Under the pieces are notes generated by a model. It worked only from the letters and a program-made list of their open reading frames with translations. It did not search any database and was not told the DNA's origin. Of a DNA stretch of 64,000 nucleotides, positions 55,509 through 63,042 are shown piece after piece. The stretch is from positions 2,032,784 to 2,096,783 of the forward strand of contig JAKVOU010000001.1 in NCBI GenBank assembly GCA_022482625.1. The letters are read 5' to 3'. Numbering within the stretch: position 1 is the stretch's first letter; each line of letters opens with the position of its first letter. The stretch comes from Spirochaetia bacterium (GTDB taxonomy: Bacteria; Spirochaetota; Spirochaetia; Sphaerochaetales; Sphaerochaetaceae). A program made the position numbers and the translations under genes.

Positions 55509-55826
55509 ATGTATATGCTTGGAGTATATGTACCGAAGGAATATCTTGAAAAAGTAAAGCAGGCACTGTTCTTTGCTGGTGGTGGCAAGTTTGGAAACTA
55601 TGATTGCTGTTGCTGGCAGACGCGCGGTGAAGGGCAGTTTCGTCCCCTGGTTGGATCCGATCCTTTTCTCGGTACTGTAGGGAAAATGGAAAAAGTTGAA
55701 GAATGGAAGCTTGAGATGATTGTTCCGGAAGAAACGGCTGAAGCTGTCATCAAGGCTTTGAAAAAATCTCATCCTTATGAAGTTCCCGCTTACCATCTGC
55801 TGAAGATGGATGAAATTGATATGTGA
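55509..55826 (+). CDS. NIF3-like small protein (YqfO dimerisation domain)
   Basis: The 105-residue protein starts at the ATG at 55509 with GGGAG upstream. It has MYMLGVYVPKEYLEKVKQAL, GGKFGNYDCCCWQTRGEGQF and SHPYEVPAYHLLKM. These match the PII-like insert domain of the NIF3/YqfO family, here stand-alone. The family's main metal-binding domain is absent, so this may be a metabolite or metal sensor. The function is not established. Confidence 0.85.
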   Translation: MYMLGVYVPKEYLEKVKQALFFAGGGKFGNYDCCCWQTRGEGQFRPLVGSDPFLGTVGKMEKVEEWKLEMIVPEETAEAVIKALKKSHPYEVPAYHLLKMDEIDM

Positions 55827-55838
55827 GGTATACAGACG

Positions 55839-56933
55839 ATGGAAAAGAACGACATCATTATTACATATGGTACTGATGGTTTTGCAATGACAAAGGATCT
55901 GCTTGCGCAGGTTCATATTGAAAATCTTATTCCCGATAAAAAAGCAAAAATTGCTTTGAAACCAAATCTTGTAGTTGCCAAGAGACCAGAAAGTGGTGCA
56001 ACTACACATCCCTCGGTTGTCAGAGCTGTCATAGAATTTCTCCAGGAACATGGTTACGAGAATATCAAGATCATCGAATCTGCTTGGGTCGGTGACTCAA
56101 CGAAAGAAGGCTTTGAAATCAACGGGTATGGCCAGATAAGCAGAAAATATGGTGTGCCTCTCGTAGATGTGAAGGACGATGCCTATGAAACGAAAACAAT
56201 GGATGGCATAACAATGCAGATTAGCAGGGAAATCCTTTCAACGGACTTTTTGATTTCTCTTCCTGTGCTGAAAGGTCACTGTCAGACATGGATGACCTGT
56301 GCGCTCAAGAATATGAAAGGGTGTCTTTCTGACAGGAGCAAACGGTTGTTCCATTCATTGGGGCTTATGCGACCGATTGCAGCTCTGAATGCAATCCGAT
56401 GTGCAGATTTGGTCATTGTGGATTCTCTGAATGGAGACTTGGATTTTGAAGAAGGAGGGAACCCTGTCCGTACTGACCGCATGTTTGTAGCCAGGGACTC
56501 CGTGCTCTGTGATACCTTCGGTGCTTCTTTGCTTGGATTCAGGAAAGAAGATGTCGAATATATTCCTCTTGCAGAAAAATTAGGCGTCGGTTGTGCAGAT
56601 TTGAAAAAGGCAAGACTCATACAGCTTAACCAACCTTCTGTCGGCAACTTGGAAAAACCACGGGGGGCTGTTGCACATCTTGCAGCACATACCTTGCCTG
56701 ACCAAGCCTGTTCTGCCTGTTATGGGAATCTCATTCATGCGCTGAAACGCTTGGAGGAAATTGACAAGTTAGATAGGGTAAAAGGCAAGATCTGCATAGG
56801 ACAAGGGTATCGTGGAAAAACTGGCAAGGATATGATCGGTGTCGGTTCCTGTACGCATGGATTGGGGAAAAGCCTGCCGGGATGCCCACCTTCTGCTGAT
56901 GATATCATTGCTTTTTTGTTGGATCGGTCATGA
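55839..56933 (+). CDS. DUF362 domain-containing protein
   Basis: The 364-residue protein matches DUF362: KIALKPNLVVAKRPESGATT, THPSVVRAVIEFLQEHGYEN, IKIIESAWVGDSTKEGFE and LPVLKGHCQTWMTCALKNMK. Members often carry a ferredoxin at the C-terminus; here the end has Cys in ACSACYGNL, CIGQGYRG, GSCTHGLG and GCPPS, which may hold a cluster or metal. Its biochemical role is unknown. It lies 12 bases after the NIF3-like gene, probably one operon. Confidence 0.88.
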   Translation: MEKNDIIITYGTDGFAMTKDLLAQVHIENLIPDKKAKIALKPNLVVAKRPESGATTHPSVVRAVIEFLQEHGYENIKIIESAWVGDSTKEGFEINGYGQISRKYGVPLVDVKDDAYETKTMDGITMQISREILSTDFLISLPVLKGHCQTWMTCALKNMKGCLSDRSKRLFHSLGLMRPIAALNAIRCADLVIVDSLNGDLDFEEGGNPVRTDRMFVARDSVLCDTFGASLLGFRKEDVEYIPLAEKLGVGCADLKKARLIQLNQPSVGNLEKPRGAVAHLAAHTLPDQACSACYGNLIHALKRLEEIDKLDRVKGKICIGQGYRGKTGKDMIGVGSCTHGLGKSLPGCPPSADDIIAFLLDRS

Positions 56934-56939
56934 AAAATG

Positions 56940-57606
56940 TCATCGGCTGTGAGTAACACCGATTTTGGGGCAGCTGGTCTGTTCACTGCATAGGCTGCAA
57001 CGAGGGCTTATGCTGAGACAGATATGCTGCCCATACGTTACCAGCAGTTCGTTGAGAGAAATCCAATATTTTTTCGGCATGATTTTCCGAAGAGCTCTTT
57101 CAGTTTCTTCGGGAGTCTTTGTCTGTACCCATCCCATCCTATTGGCTATCTGATGGACATGACAGTCGACGCATATGGCATCGATGCCGAAACCTAGGTT
57201 CAAGGTAAGATTTGCTGTTTTCAGTCCTACTCCCGGTAGTTTCATCAAATCATTTTGATCTGCCGGGACGGCTCCTCCATATTCCTTAAGCAACACCTTT
57301 GAAATGCTTATGATATTTTCAGCTTTTCGTCTGTAAAATCCACAGGGATAAATCAACCTTGAGATCTTTTCCATGCCCAAGGCGAGCATTTCCTGGGGAG
57401 TTTTTGCTTTTGCAAAGAGTCTGTGAGAAGCTTGAAGGGTAACAGTATCCTTTGTCCTGAGAGATAAAAGCGTTGAAATCAGGACAAGGAAGGGATCTCT
57501 GTCCGTTTCAATGGCAACGGTTGAAACAGAAGGCAATGGAGTCCCCTTCTTTTTCCAATGTCTTCAAAAGTCTTGCAAACAGAGCATCCCAATCTTTTTC
57601 TTTCAT
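56940..57606 (-). CDS. nth: Endonuclease III, N-terminal frame shifted
   Basis: The main frame (57536-56940) encodes a nearly complete enzyme: helix-hairpin-helix LPGVGLKTANLTLNLGFG with the catalytic Lys, VDCHVHQIANRMGW with the Asp, and the 4Fe-4S ligands in CLSISPRCSLCSEQTSC (spacing 6-2-5). It excises oxidised pyrimidines. The N-terminal start lies in another frame: an ATG at 57606 gives MKEKDWDALFARLLKTLEKE. One G too many in the GGGG at 57543-57546 (lower strand) separates it from PLPSVSTVAIETDRDP. Without it the protein is about 221 residues. As written, translation from an internal TTG might still give an active enzyme. Confidence 0.88.
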
Positions 57607-57647
57607 GACAATTCAGTCTATTCTTTGTTTTCTTTTCGGACAAGAGT

Positions 57648-57941
57648 AAAAAGGCACCTTCGGGGGCGAAGGTGCCAAGTGTAAGAGAAAAGTGTATAAG
57701 AACACTGTTTCACCAGGCTGTTTTAGACATCCGTATAAGACTTGTAGTTACATCGGATGTGGCTCTTTCCTTATATTTGTAGCATGTAGGGATTAAGCCA
57801 AGAGTTAGTATCAAGGGGAAAAGTGCTACTCTTTCATTGTCAAATAAAAGAGAAATTCATGATAACAGGAATGCTGGATATATCCAGAAGATTTTCTCGA
57901 TTAGTCCGTTTTTTGTTCTTGATACCATTTCCCTTGGTACA
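57648..57941 (-). ncRNA. Candidate structured non-coding RNA with own promoter and terminator
   Basis: A consensus promoter on the lower strand (TTGACA 57971-57976, 17 bases, TATACT 57948-57953) would start transcription near 57941. A strong terminator (GGCACCTTCG stem, 57653-57676, then five T) ends it near 57648. No gene fits between. The 294 bases contain several stems: a 5' GTACC/GGTAT loop, GGTATCAAG (57918-57926) with CTTGATACT (57807-57815), the palindrome at 57874-57887, and ACATCCG/CGGATGT (57727-57733 with 57754-57760). A 23-codon frame (57857-57928) is the only peptide. It is not RNase P RNA, tmRNA or SRP RNA by their core motifs. Confidence 0.55.
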
Positions 57942-58288
57942 TAACAGAGTATATAACTACATGTTACTTGTGTCAATATATACGTTAAAATTATATAAAT
58001 AAAATTGTAAAATTTTATAATTTTATATTCGATAGTGAATAAAAAATGTAAACATACTACATTAGAAGTGTTTGTTTGTGTAAATATGTAATTATACTAC
58101 CTGTAGTATATCATAAAATATCTTTTTGGAAAGATGCTAGGTGACAACTTTGCAGGAATGTCTGGTTATTTTGGAATTTTCAAGTAACCTGATCGGAAGG
58201 ATTGGATGGATTGGTCTGTTGCTCCTGGAAAGAAAAAATCCGTAGGTGCGACGATTGCTGCATCATCGAATTGTCTTGCGGATACAAT

Positions 58289-58320
58289 GAGAACAGGCAC
58301 CTTATCAGGCGCCTGTTCTC
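58289..58320. terminator. Stem-loop after the secreted-protein gene
   Basis: GAGAACAGGCACC and GGCGCCTGTTCTC form a 13-bp stem with one G-T pair and a 6-base loop, 40 bases after the stop of the leftward gene. T-runs are weak, so it may protect the 3' end rather than terminate by itself. Confidence 0.6.
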
Positions 58321-58360
58321 TATATAGTTCTTGAGATTTTACTCAGCAGCAATTGATTGA

Positions 58361-58867
58361 CTAGTTCGTCGTGTAGGTAACCGTTACGTTACTATGGTAG
58401 CTACCAGCGGCAAGGGTCGTTTTAGGATTCCATTTCAGTTTGAATTGCCAAAGGGTGACAGCTGTACCTTTATGATATCCTGCAGGGAATGTGAAGTTTG
58501 CACTGTAGGTGTCTTCATATGCAATATTGACATTGATACCAGTATCAGCATTGTTGTTTGCATCCTGTAAGAAATTGGTTGCAGTTACGGTCGTATTATA
58601 GGTGGCCTGCTCTTTCAGATTTCCAGTTCCCTTGAGGGTGAAGACATCTGTTGAAGAAACGGTCGAAATATCACCGACGGAAATGTCGGTAAGAGTTCCT
58701 TCCGTCTTTGAGATCAAGGTGCTGTTGCTACCGTAATACAGATTCAATACGACGGCTGTTTCAGCTACATCAGACTTAAGCTTGACGTAATTGGAGGTAG
58801 AAGTCGTTGCAAAAGTTGCACTTGCTGCGATTGCTGCTACTGCGATGATTGCTGCTAATTTTTTCAT
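58361..58867 (-). CDS. Secreted beta-rich protein of unknown function
   Basis: About 168 residues from the ATG at 58867, which has AAGGA 12 bases upstream; the ATG at 58879 overlaps that site. The start MKKLAAIIAVAAIAASATFA is a classic signal peptide. The mature part is rich in Thr, Ser and Asn and predicted beta: VKLKSDVAETAVVLNLYYGS and the end LAAGSYHSNVTVTYTTN, the type of ending seen in immunoglobulin-like or spore-coat-U-like surface subunits. No Cys. It has a strong promoter with a 5' stem-loop, suggesting abundant production. The family is not recognised. Confidence 0.75.
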   Translation of the reverse strand: MKKLAAIIAVAAIAASATFATTSTSNYVKLKSDVAETAVVLNLYYGSNSTLISKTEGTLTDISVGDISTVSSTDVFTLKGTGNLKEQATYNTTVTATNFLQDANNNADTGINVNIAYEDTYSANFTFPAGYHKGTAVTLWQFKLKWNPKTTLAAGSYHSNVTVTYTTN

Positions 58868-58927
58868 TTTGTAATCCATCCTTAGTATTTTCTTTTAATC
58901 CAGTACCTTTTCCCTTGGTACAATCAC

Positions 58928-58956
58928 ATAGTACTGTATCTTGTAACTTATGTCAA
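58928..58956 (-). promoter_or_regulatory. Promoter of the secreted-protein gene
   Basis: On the lower strand: TTGACA (58951-58956), a 17-base spacer, TACTAT (58928-58933). The leader begins GTACCAAGGGAAAAGGTAC, which folds into a 5' stem-loop. Nearly the same promoter and leader occur at 57926-57976. The bases from 58957 to 59231 are AT-rich; TTGTTC-16-TAATAT at 59147-59174 may serve the next rightward gene. Confidence 0.75.
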
Positions 58957-59231
58957 CAGAAAAGATAAAAATTTTCATTTATTTTTATAAAAAATATAAT
59001 TATATATAATATAATAAATTATAATATTTATTGATGTCATAACATGAGAAAATATTAATTAATTTTAAGAATTTTGCATAAAAGTGTTTTGCCTTATGTT
59101 GCTTCTTAGGACAGAAGATGTGATAAAAATTTTGTTTTGTTTCCGATTGTTCGGTATCAAGAACCGGATAATATGGATGGTAAGTCAATCCTCTTGATTT
59201 TTTCCAACAACTAACCTAACGTGAAGTCATT

Positions 59232-61139
59232 ATGATTGTAGTACTTAAACATAATATTACCGCATCACAAAAAACGGCGGTTAAGAAATTTCTTATAGAC
59301 AGTGGTTTCAAAGTCAAAGAAATCGTTGGACAGGAAGAGACTGTTCTTGGTGCTGTCGGCAGGACAGGAATTGATCACCGTTCTGTTGAGCTGATGGAAG
59401 GCGTTTCCAAGGTTGTGCCAATCAGCAAACCCTATAAGCTTGCTTCAAGGGAGTTGAAAAAGGAAGACACTATCGTCAAGGTCGGAAATGTCAGCATCGG
59501 TGGTAACCGTATTGCAGTCATTGCCGGTCCCTGTGCCGTTGAATCAGAGAAACAGATAATGTCCATTGCTGCAGAAGTCCGTGAAGCCGGTGCAGTCATT
59601 CTGCGAGGCGGAGCTTTCAAGCCAAGGACTTCACCGTACTCTTTCCAGGGATTGGGGGAAGAAGGTCTCAAATATCTGCGCAAGGCTGGAGACAAATATG
59701 AGATGCCCATTGCAACGGAAGTCGTCAGTCCCATGGATGTTGAAATGATGTCCCATTATGTGGATATGTTTCAGATCGGTGCTAGGAACATGCAGAACTT
59801 TGAGTTGCTCAAGACTGTCGGAAGAACCGGCATGCCGGTATTGCTGAAACGAGGTCTTGCCGCAACTATTGAGGAATGGCTGATGGCGGCAGAGTACCTT
59901 ATGGCAAACGGGACCGACCAGATCGTGCTCTGTGAAAGAGGTATACGGACATACGAACGGGCCACAAGGAATACGTTGGATTGCAGCGCAATTCCGATTG
60001 TCCAGAAACTTACGCACCTACCTGTCATCGGGGATCCCAGTCATGCAACAGGTATAAGGGATTTGGTTGCTCCTATGTCTCTGGCTCTCATTGCAAGCGG
60101 ATCCTCCGGCCTTATTGTCGAAGTCCACAATCATCCGGAGGCTGCGCTCAGCGATGGACCGCAGTCTCTTTATCCTTCCCAGTTTGAAAAGCTGATGAGA
60201 GATGTCCAGACGATGGCTCCTGTCGTCGGGAAAAGCCTTGAGAGAATTCCTCGGATGTTGCCGAAAGGTCTTGAGGAGAAAGGAAAGGCTGCTGACCTTT
60301 CTTCGATGGTGGTTTCCTTCCAGGGAGAAAGAGGCGCTTTCAGTGAGCTGGCTGTCCGCCGTACTTTTGATGAAAATGCTGCAGTGTTGCCTCTGAAGGC
60401 CTTTGAAGATGTGTTTGAGAGTGTCATGAAAGGTGATGCAACATTCGGGGTTGTGCCTATAGAGAATACACTTGGTGGTACAATTTTCGACAACATAGAC
60501 AACCTCTTGAAATATCCAGGTATCCAAGTAGTCGGAGAACAGCAGATTCGGGTCATTCATAATCTGATTGCCTTGCCTTCGGCAACAAAGGACCAGATCA
60601 AGAAAGTCTATTCCCATCCTCAGGGACTGGCACAATGTGAGGCTTACCTTCACAATGAATTGCCACAGGCTGAAGCCGTACCGTTCTTTGATACCGCTGG
60701 TGCCGTTGCCTTTATCAAGAAACAGGATGATCCATCTTTGGCTGCCATTGCCGGTGCACCGGCTGCAGCTTACTATGGCATGAAGATCCTCGCTCAGGGC
60801 ATTGAATCACATCCAAGCAATTATACAAGATTCTATGTTCTTTCCAGGACCGAGAATGCGGCCTTCTTCAGAAGTTCAAGCAATCCGGACAAAGCTGCAA
60901 TGACTTTTTCTGTCTCTGATACTCCTGGTGCTCTTTTCGAGGCACTTAAGGTACTTTCCCAAAGAGGCCTGAACCTGAAGAAACTTGAATCCCGTCCCAT
61001 TCCTGGTAAGCCATGGGAGTATTCTTTCTTCGTTGAGACTGAACTGAAAGACCAACAGATTTTTGAACAGGCTTGCAAGGAAATGCAGCAGCAGTGTACG
61101 TCTTTCAGGGTGCTTGGTACCTTCAAGTCGGCGGAATAA
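59232..61139 (+). CDS. Fused DAHP synthase and prephenate dehydratase
   Basis: This 635-residue protein joins two steps of phenylalanine synthesis. Residues 1-70 form a ferredoxin-like regulatory domain. Residues 90-340 are AroF-type DAHP synthase: VIAGPCAVESEKQIM, ILRGGAFKPRTSPYSFQG, IGARNMQNFELLK, LLKRGLAATIEEWL and GDPSHATGIRDL. Residues 360-545 are prephenate dehydratase: SFQGERGAFSELAVRR, VVPIENTLGGTIFDNID, YSHPQGLAQCEAYL and NYTRFYVL. An ACT domain (560-635, FSVSDTPGALFEALKVLSQRG) ends it; its LESRP motif binds Phe. Feedback by Phe would control pathway entry and the branch point together. Confidence 0.94.
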   Translation: MIVVLKHNITASQKTAVKKFLIDSGFKVKEIVGQEETVLGAVGRTGIDHRSVELMEGVSKVVPISKPYKLASRELKKEDTIVKVGNVSIGGNRIAVIAGPCAVESEKQIMSIAAEVREAGAVILRGGAFKPRTSPYSFQGLGEEGLKYLRKAGDKYEMPIATEVVSPMDVEMMSHYVDMFQIGARNMQNFELLKTVGRTGMPVLLKRGLAATIEEWLMAAEYLMANGTDQIVLCERGIRTYERATRNTLDCSAIPIVQKLTHLPVIGDPSHATGIRDLVAPMSLALIASGSSGLIVEVHNHPEAALSDGPQSLYPSQFEKLMRDVQTMAPVVGKSLERIPRMLPKGLEEKGKAADLSSMVVSFQGERGAFSELAVRRTFDENAAVLPLKAFEDVFESVMKGDATFGVVPIENTLGGTIFDNIDNLLKYPGIQVVGEQQIRVIHNLIALPSATKDQIKKVYSHPQGLAQCEAYLHNELPQAEAVPFFDTAGAVAFIKKQDDPSLAAIAGAPAAAYYGMKILAQGIESHPSNYTRFYVLSRTENAAFFRSSSNPDKAAMTFSVSDTPGALFEALKVLSQRGLNLKKLESRPIPGKPWEYSFFVETELKDQQIFEQACKEMQQQCTSFRVLGTFKSAE

Positions 61140-61143
61140 GATT

Positions 61144-61692
61144 ATGGCTGAACCAAAAGCCTACCCTTCCAGCCAGTTGCTTGTAGGCGTGCTTTCCAAT
61201 CTCGATGAAGCAGAAGAAAAGACTGCTTTAGCCCGACTTGTTGATTTGTTCGGCCCTATAATGAAACGGACGGAATCCCGTCCGTTTTCCTATACTTCCT
61301 ACTACGATGCTGAAATGGGAGGTCCTCCGCGACGTTTCTTTCTCCTTTTTGAAAAGCTGGTCGATCCCTCGACTCTCAGTGCCTTGAAATTGAAAACCAA
61401 TGCCATGGAGCAGGAATATGCCCAAAAGGGACTTAGACGTCTCAATCTTGACCCTGGTCTTCTTAGCCTCAGTTCTCTTATCCTTGCATCTGCCAAGAAC
61501 CGGAGCCATAGGATACCTATTGGCGGAAGCATCTATGCAGAAGTTACCCTTATCTATAAGGATGGCTGTTTTCGACCTTTGCCATGGACATACGCCGATT
61601 ATGCCAGTCCTGAGTATCTGGATTGGTTCAAGACTTGCAGGCAGGAATTGCGACAGCGCCTGAGAAAGCAAAGCACTCATTTTCCTTTATAG
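61144..61692 (+). CDS. DUF4416 family protein
   Basis: The 182-residue protein starts at ATG 61144, four bases after the previous stop. It matches DUF4416 throughout: SYYDAEMGGPPRRFFLLFEK, LKTNAMEQEYAQKGLRRLNL, DPGLLSLSSLILASAKNRSH and GGSIYAEVTLIYKDGCFRPL, then WTYADY. The function is unknown; members are common in spirochaetes and deltaproteobacteria. The context suggests cotranscription with the aromatic pathway fusion gene and the next gene. Confidence 0.88.
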   Translation: MAEPKAYPSSQLLVGVLSNLDEAEEKTALARLVDLFGPIMKRTESRPFSYTSYYDAEMGGPPRRFFLLFEKLVDPSTLSALKLKTNAMEQEYAQKGLRRLNLDPGLLSLSSLILASAKNRSHRIPIGGSIYAEVTLIYKDGCFRPLPWTYADYASPEYLDWFKTCRQELRQRLRKQSTHFPL

Positions 61693-61698
61693 GAGGAT

Positions 61699-62466
61699 AT
61701 GAATCCTTTCAGGCTATTGATACTGACCGGGGCTTTGTTTTTGATGGAATTGGAGAGTATTTCTTGCCAATTGGTCATGCCGGAACGGACAGTAACTGTC
61801 CATATTGACGAAGTACATCCCTTTGAAGCAGCAACTGACAGAAAACTTTGGTATACACTTTCCTATACTTCTGTTTCCGGCAAGCTAAGGAGTCTTTATG
61901 TCCCTGGACATATTGACCAGGTTTCCGTGGCTGTTGACAGGAATGCCTTTGTCTATTTTTTGGCGACACCGATAGGAGAATTCAATCCACTTGGCGGAGT
62001 ATTGTTTCCTGATGGAACAGAAGATATTTATTTGCATTATGAAGATGGTAACTTGGTTTCATTTTTTGTTTCCTTGGATCAAAATTATACGGCAGTGGTC
62101 AACATGGTAAACTATGGGAAGGTCAGGCAAAAGCTGGAAAATATGAATGCTTTGGATGCCTTTGATAGGCGGAAATTGGCTTCGGACCTGCTCAATGGGA
62201 AACTTTGTGATTCTTCTTTTTCTGTGCAGGATTGCCTTACTGTCACGACAGGGCAAGTACCGAAAGGACATTGGATCAGTGAAGATTTGCGTGAGGAAGG
62301 TTTTTGGATTGATGGAACTTCTGATAAGATTGTTACGCTGTTTCTGTGTGAAGGGACACATCGGTATCTTGAAACCGAGAGTGGACGGATGCTGACAGTT
62401 GTTGTAGATGCTTCCGACAGGAAAGCCTATCTTACACTGTCCAAGGCCCCTCCTTGCCTGCTTTAA
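61699..62466 (+). CDS. Hypothetical exported protein
   Basis: The 255-residue protein has a hydrophobic start (LLILTGALFLMELESISCQL) that may be a signal peptide; ISC could be a lipobox. The rest is mixed and beta-rich: VDRNAFVYFLATPIGEFNPL and TVTTGQVPKGHWISEDL. I recognise no family. AGGAGG-like sequence lies just before the ATG. It follows the DUF4416 gene by 6 bases and overlaps the opposing GNAT gene by 35 bases. Confidence 0.65.
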   Translation: MNPFRLLILTGALFLMELESISCQLVMPERTVTVHIDEVHPFEAATDRKLWYTLSYTSVSGKLRSLYVPGHIDQVSVAVDRNAFVYFLATPIGEFNPLGGVLFPDGTEDIYLHYEDGNLVSFFVSLDQNYTAVVNMVNYGKVRQKLENMNALDAFDRRKLASDLLNGKLCDSSFSVQDCLTVTTGQVPKGHWISEDLREEGFWIDGTSDKIVTLFLCEGTHRYLETESGRMLTVVVDASDRKAYLTLSKAPPCLL

Positions 62467-62980
62467 GTAATGGTTTCGGGGACTTGATATCTTTATTCAG
62501 CAGTTTTTCCATCCATACCATATCATGCCAAGTTCCTAGTTTATAACCGCACCGTGTAAAGCGTCCGATGGTTTCAAAACCTCTTTTTTTATGGAATTCG
62601 ATACTTGCAGGGTTAGGAACGGAAATGCAGGCGTAGAGATTAAGGAAGTTGTGTTCTGCCAACAGCTGTTCAAGCCGGTCATATAAGATCGTACCGATGC
62701 CAGCATGTCTTTTTTTTTCTGTTACGTAAACGGACAATTCACAGGACCAATCATATGCCGGTCTGTTTTTGAATGTTGAAGCATATGCATAACCTACAAT
62801 TTCTCCATCCATAACAGCGACTATGTAAGGATATTTCTTGCATGTGTTTTGGATCCTCTGGGAAAATTCTTCTATGGTCGGGACTGCATACTCAAAGGTA
62901 ATTGCAGTCTTTTCGACGTATGGAGCATAAATATGTACAAGCTCTGCTGCATCTGAAGGCTTTGCTTGCCTGATTTGCAT
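62432..62980 (-). CDS. GNAT N-acetyltransferase, phosphinothricin acetyltransferase-like
   Basis: The 182-residue protein begins MQIRQAKPSDAAELVHIY and carries FEYAVPTIEEFSQRI, YAYASTFKNRPAYDWSCELS and the acetyl-CoA loop KKRHAGIGTILYDRLEQLL. SVPNPASIEFHKKRGFETIG is typical of the Pat/Bar/MddA branch, which acetylates amino groups of phosphinothricin or methionine sulfoximine. Natural substrates are probably amino acid analogues. About 60 bases separate it from leuS upstream. Confidence 0.88.
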   Translation of the reverse strand: MQIRQAKPSDAAELVHIYAPYVEKTAITFEYAVPTIEEFSQRIQNTCKKYPYIVAVMDGEIVGYAYASTFKNRPAYDWSCELSVYVTEKKRHAGIGTILYDRLEQLLAEHNFLNLYACISVPNPASIEFHKKRGFETIGRFTRCGYKLGTWHDMVWMEKLLNKDIKSPKPLLKAGKEGPWTV

Positions 62981-63042
62981 ATCCTTATCCTCATCTGACA
63001 GAAACAGGACAGAAAATATTCTGTCCCGTTCTGTCTGTCTTG

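Noticed and set aside
57648-57941. RNase P RNA, tmRNA or SRP RNA at the orphan transcript
   Set aside because: None of the conserved cores of these RNAs is present, and SRP RNA is found at 7565.
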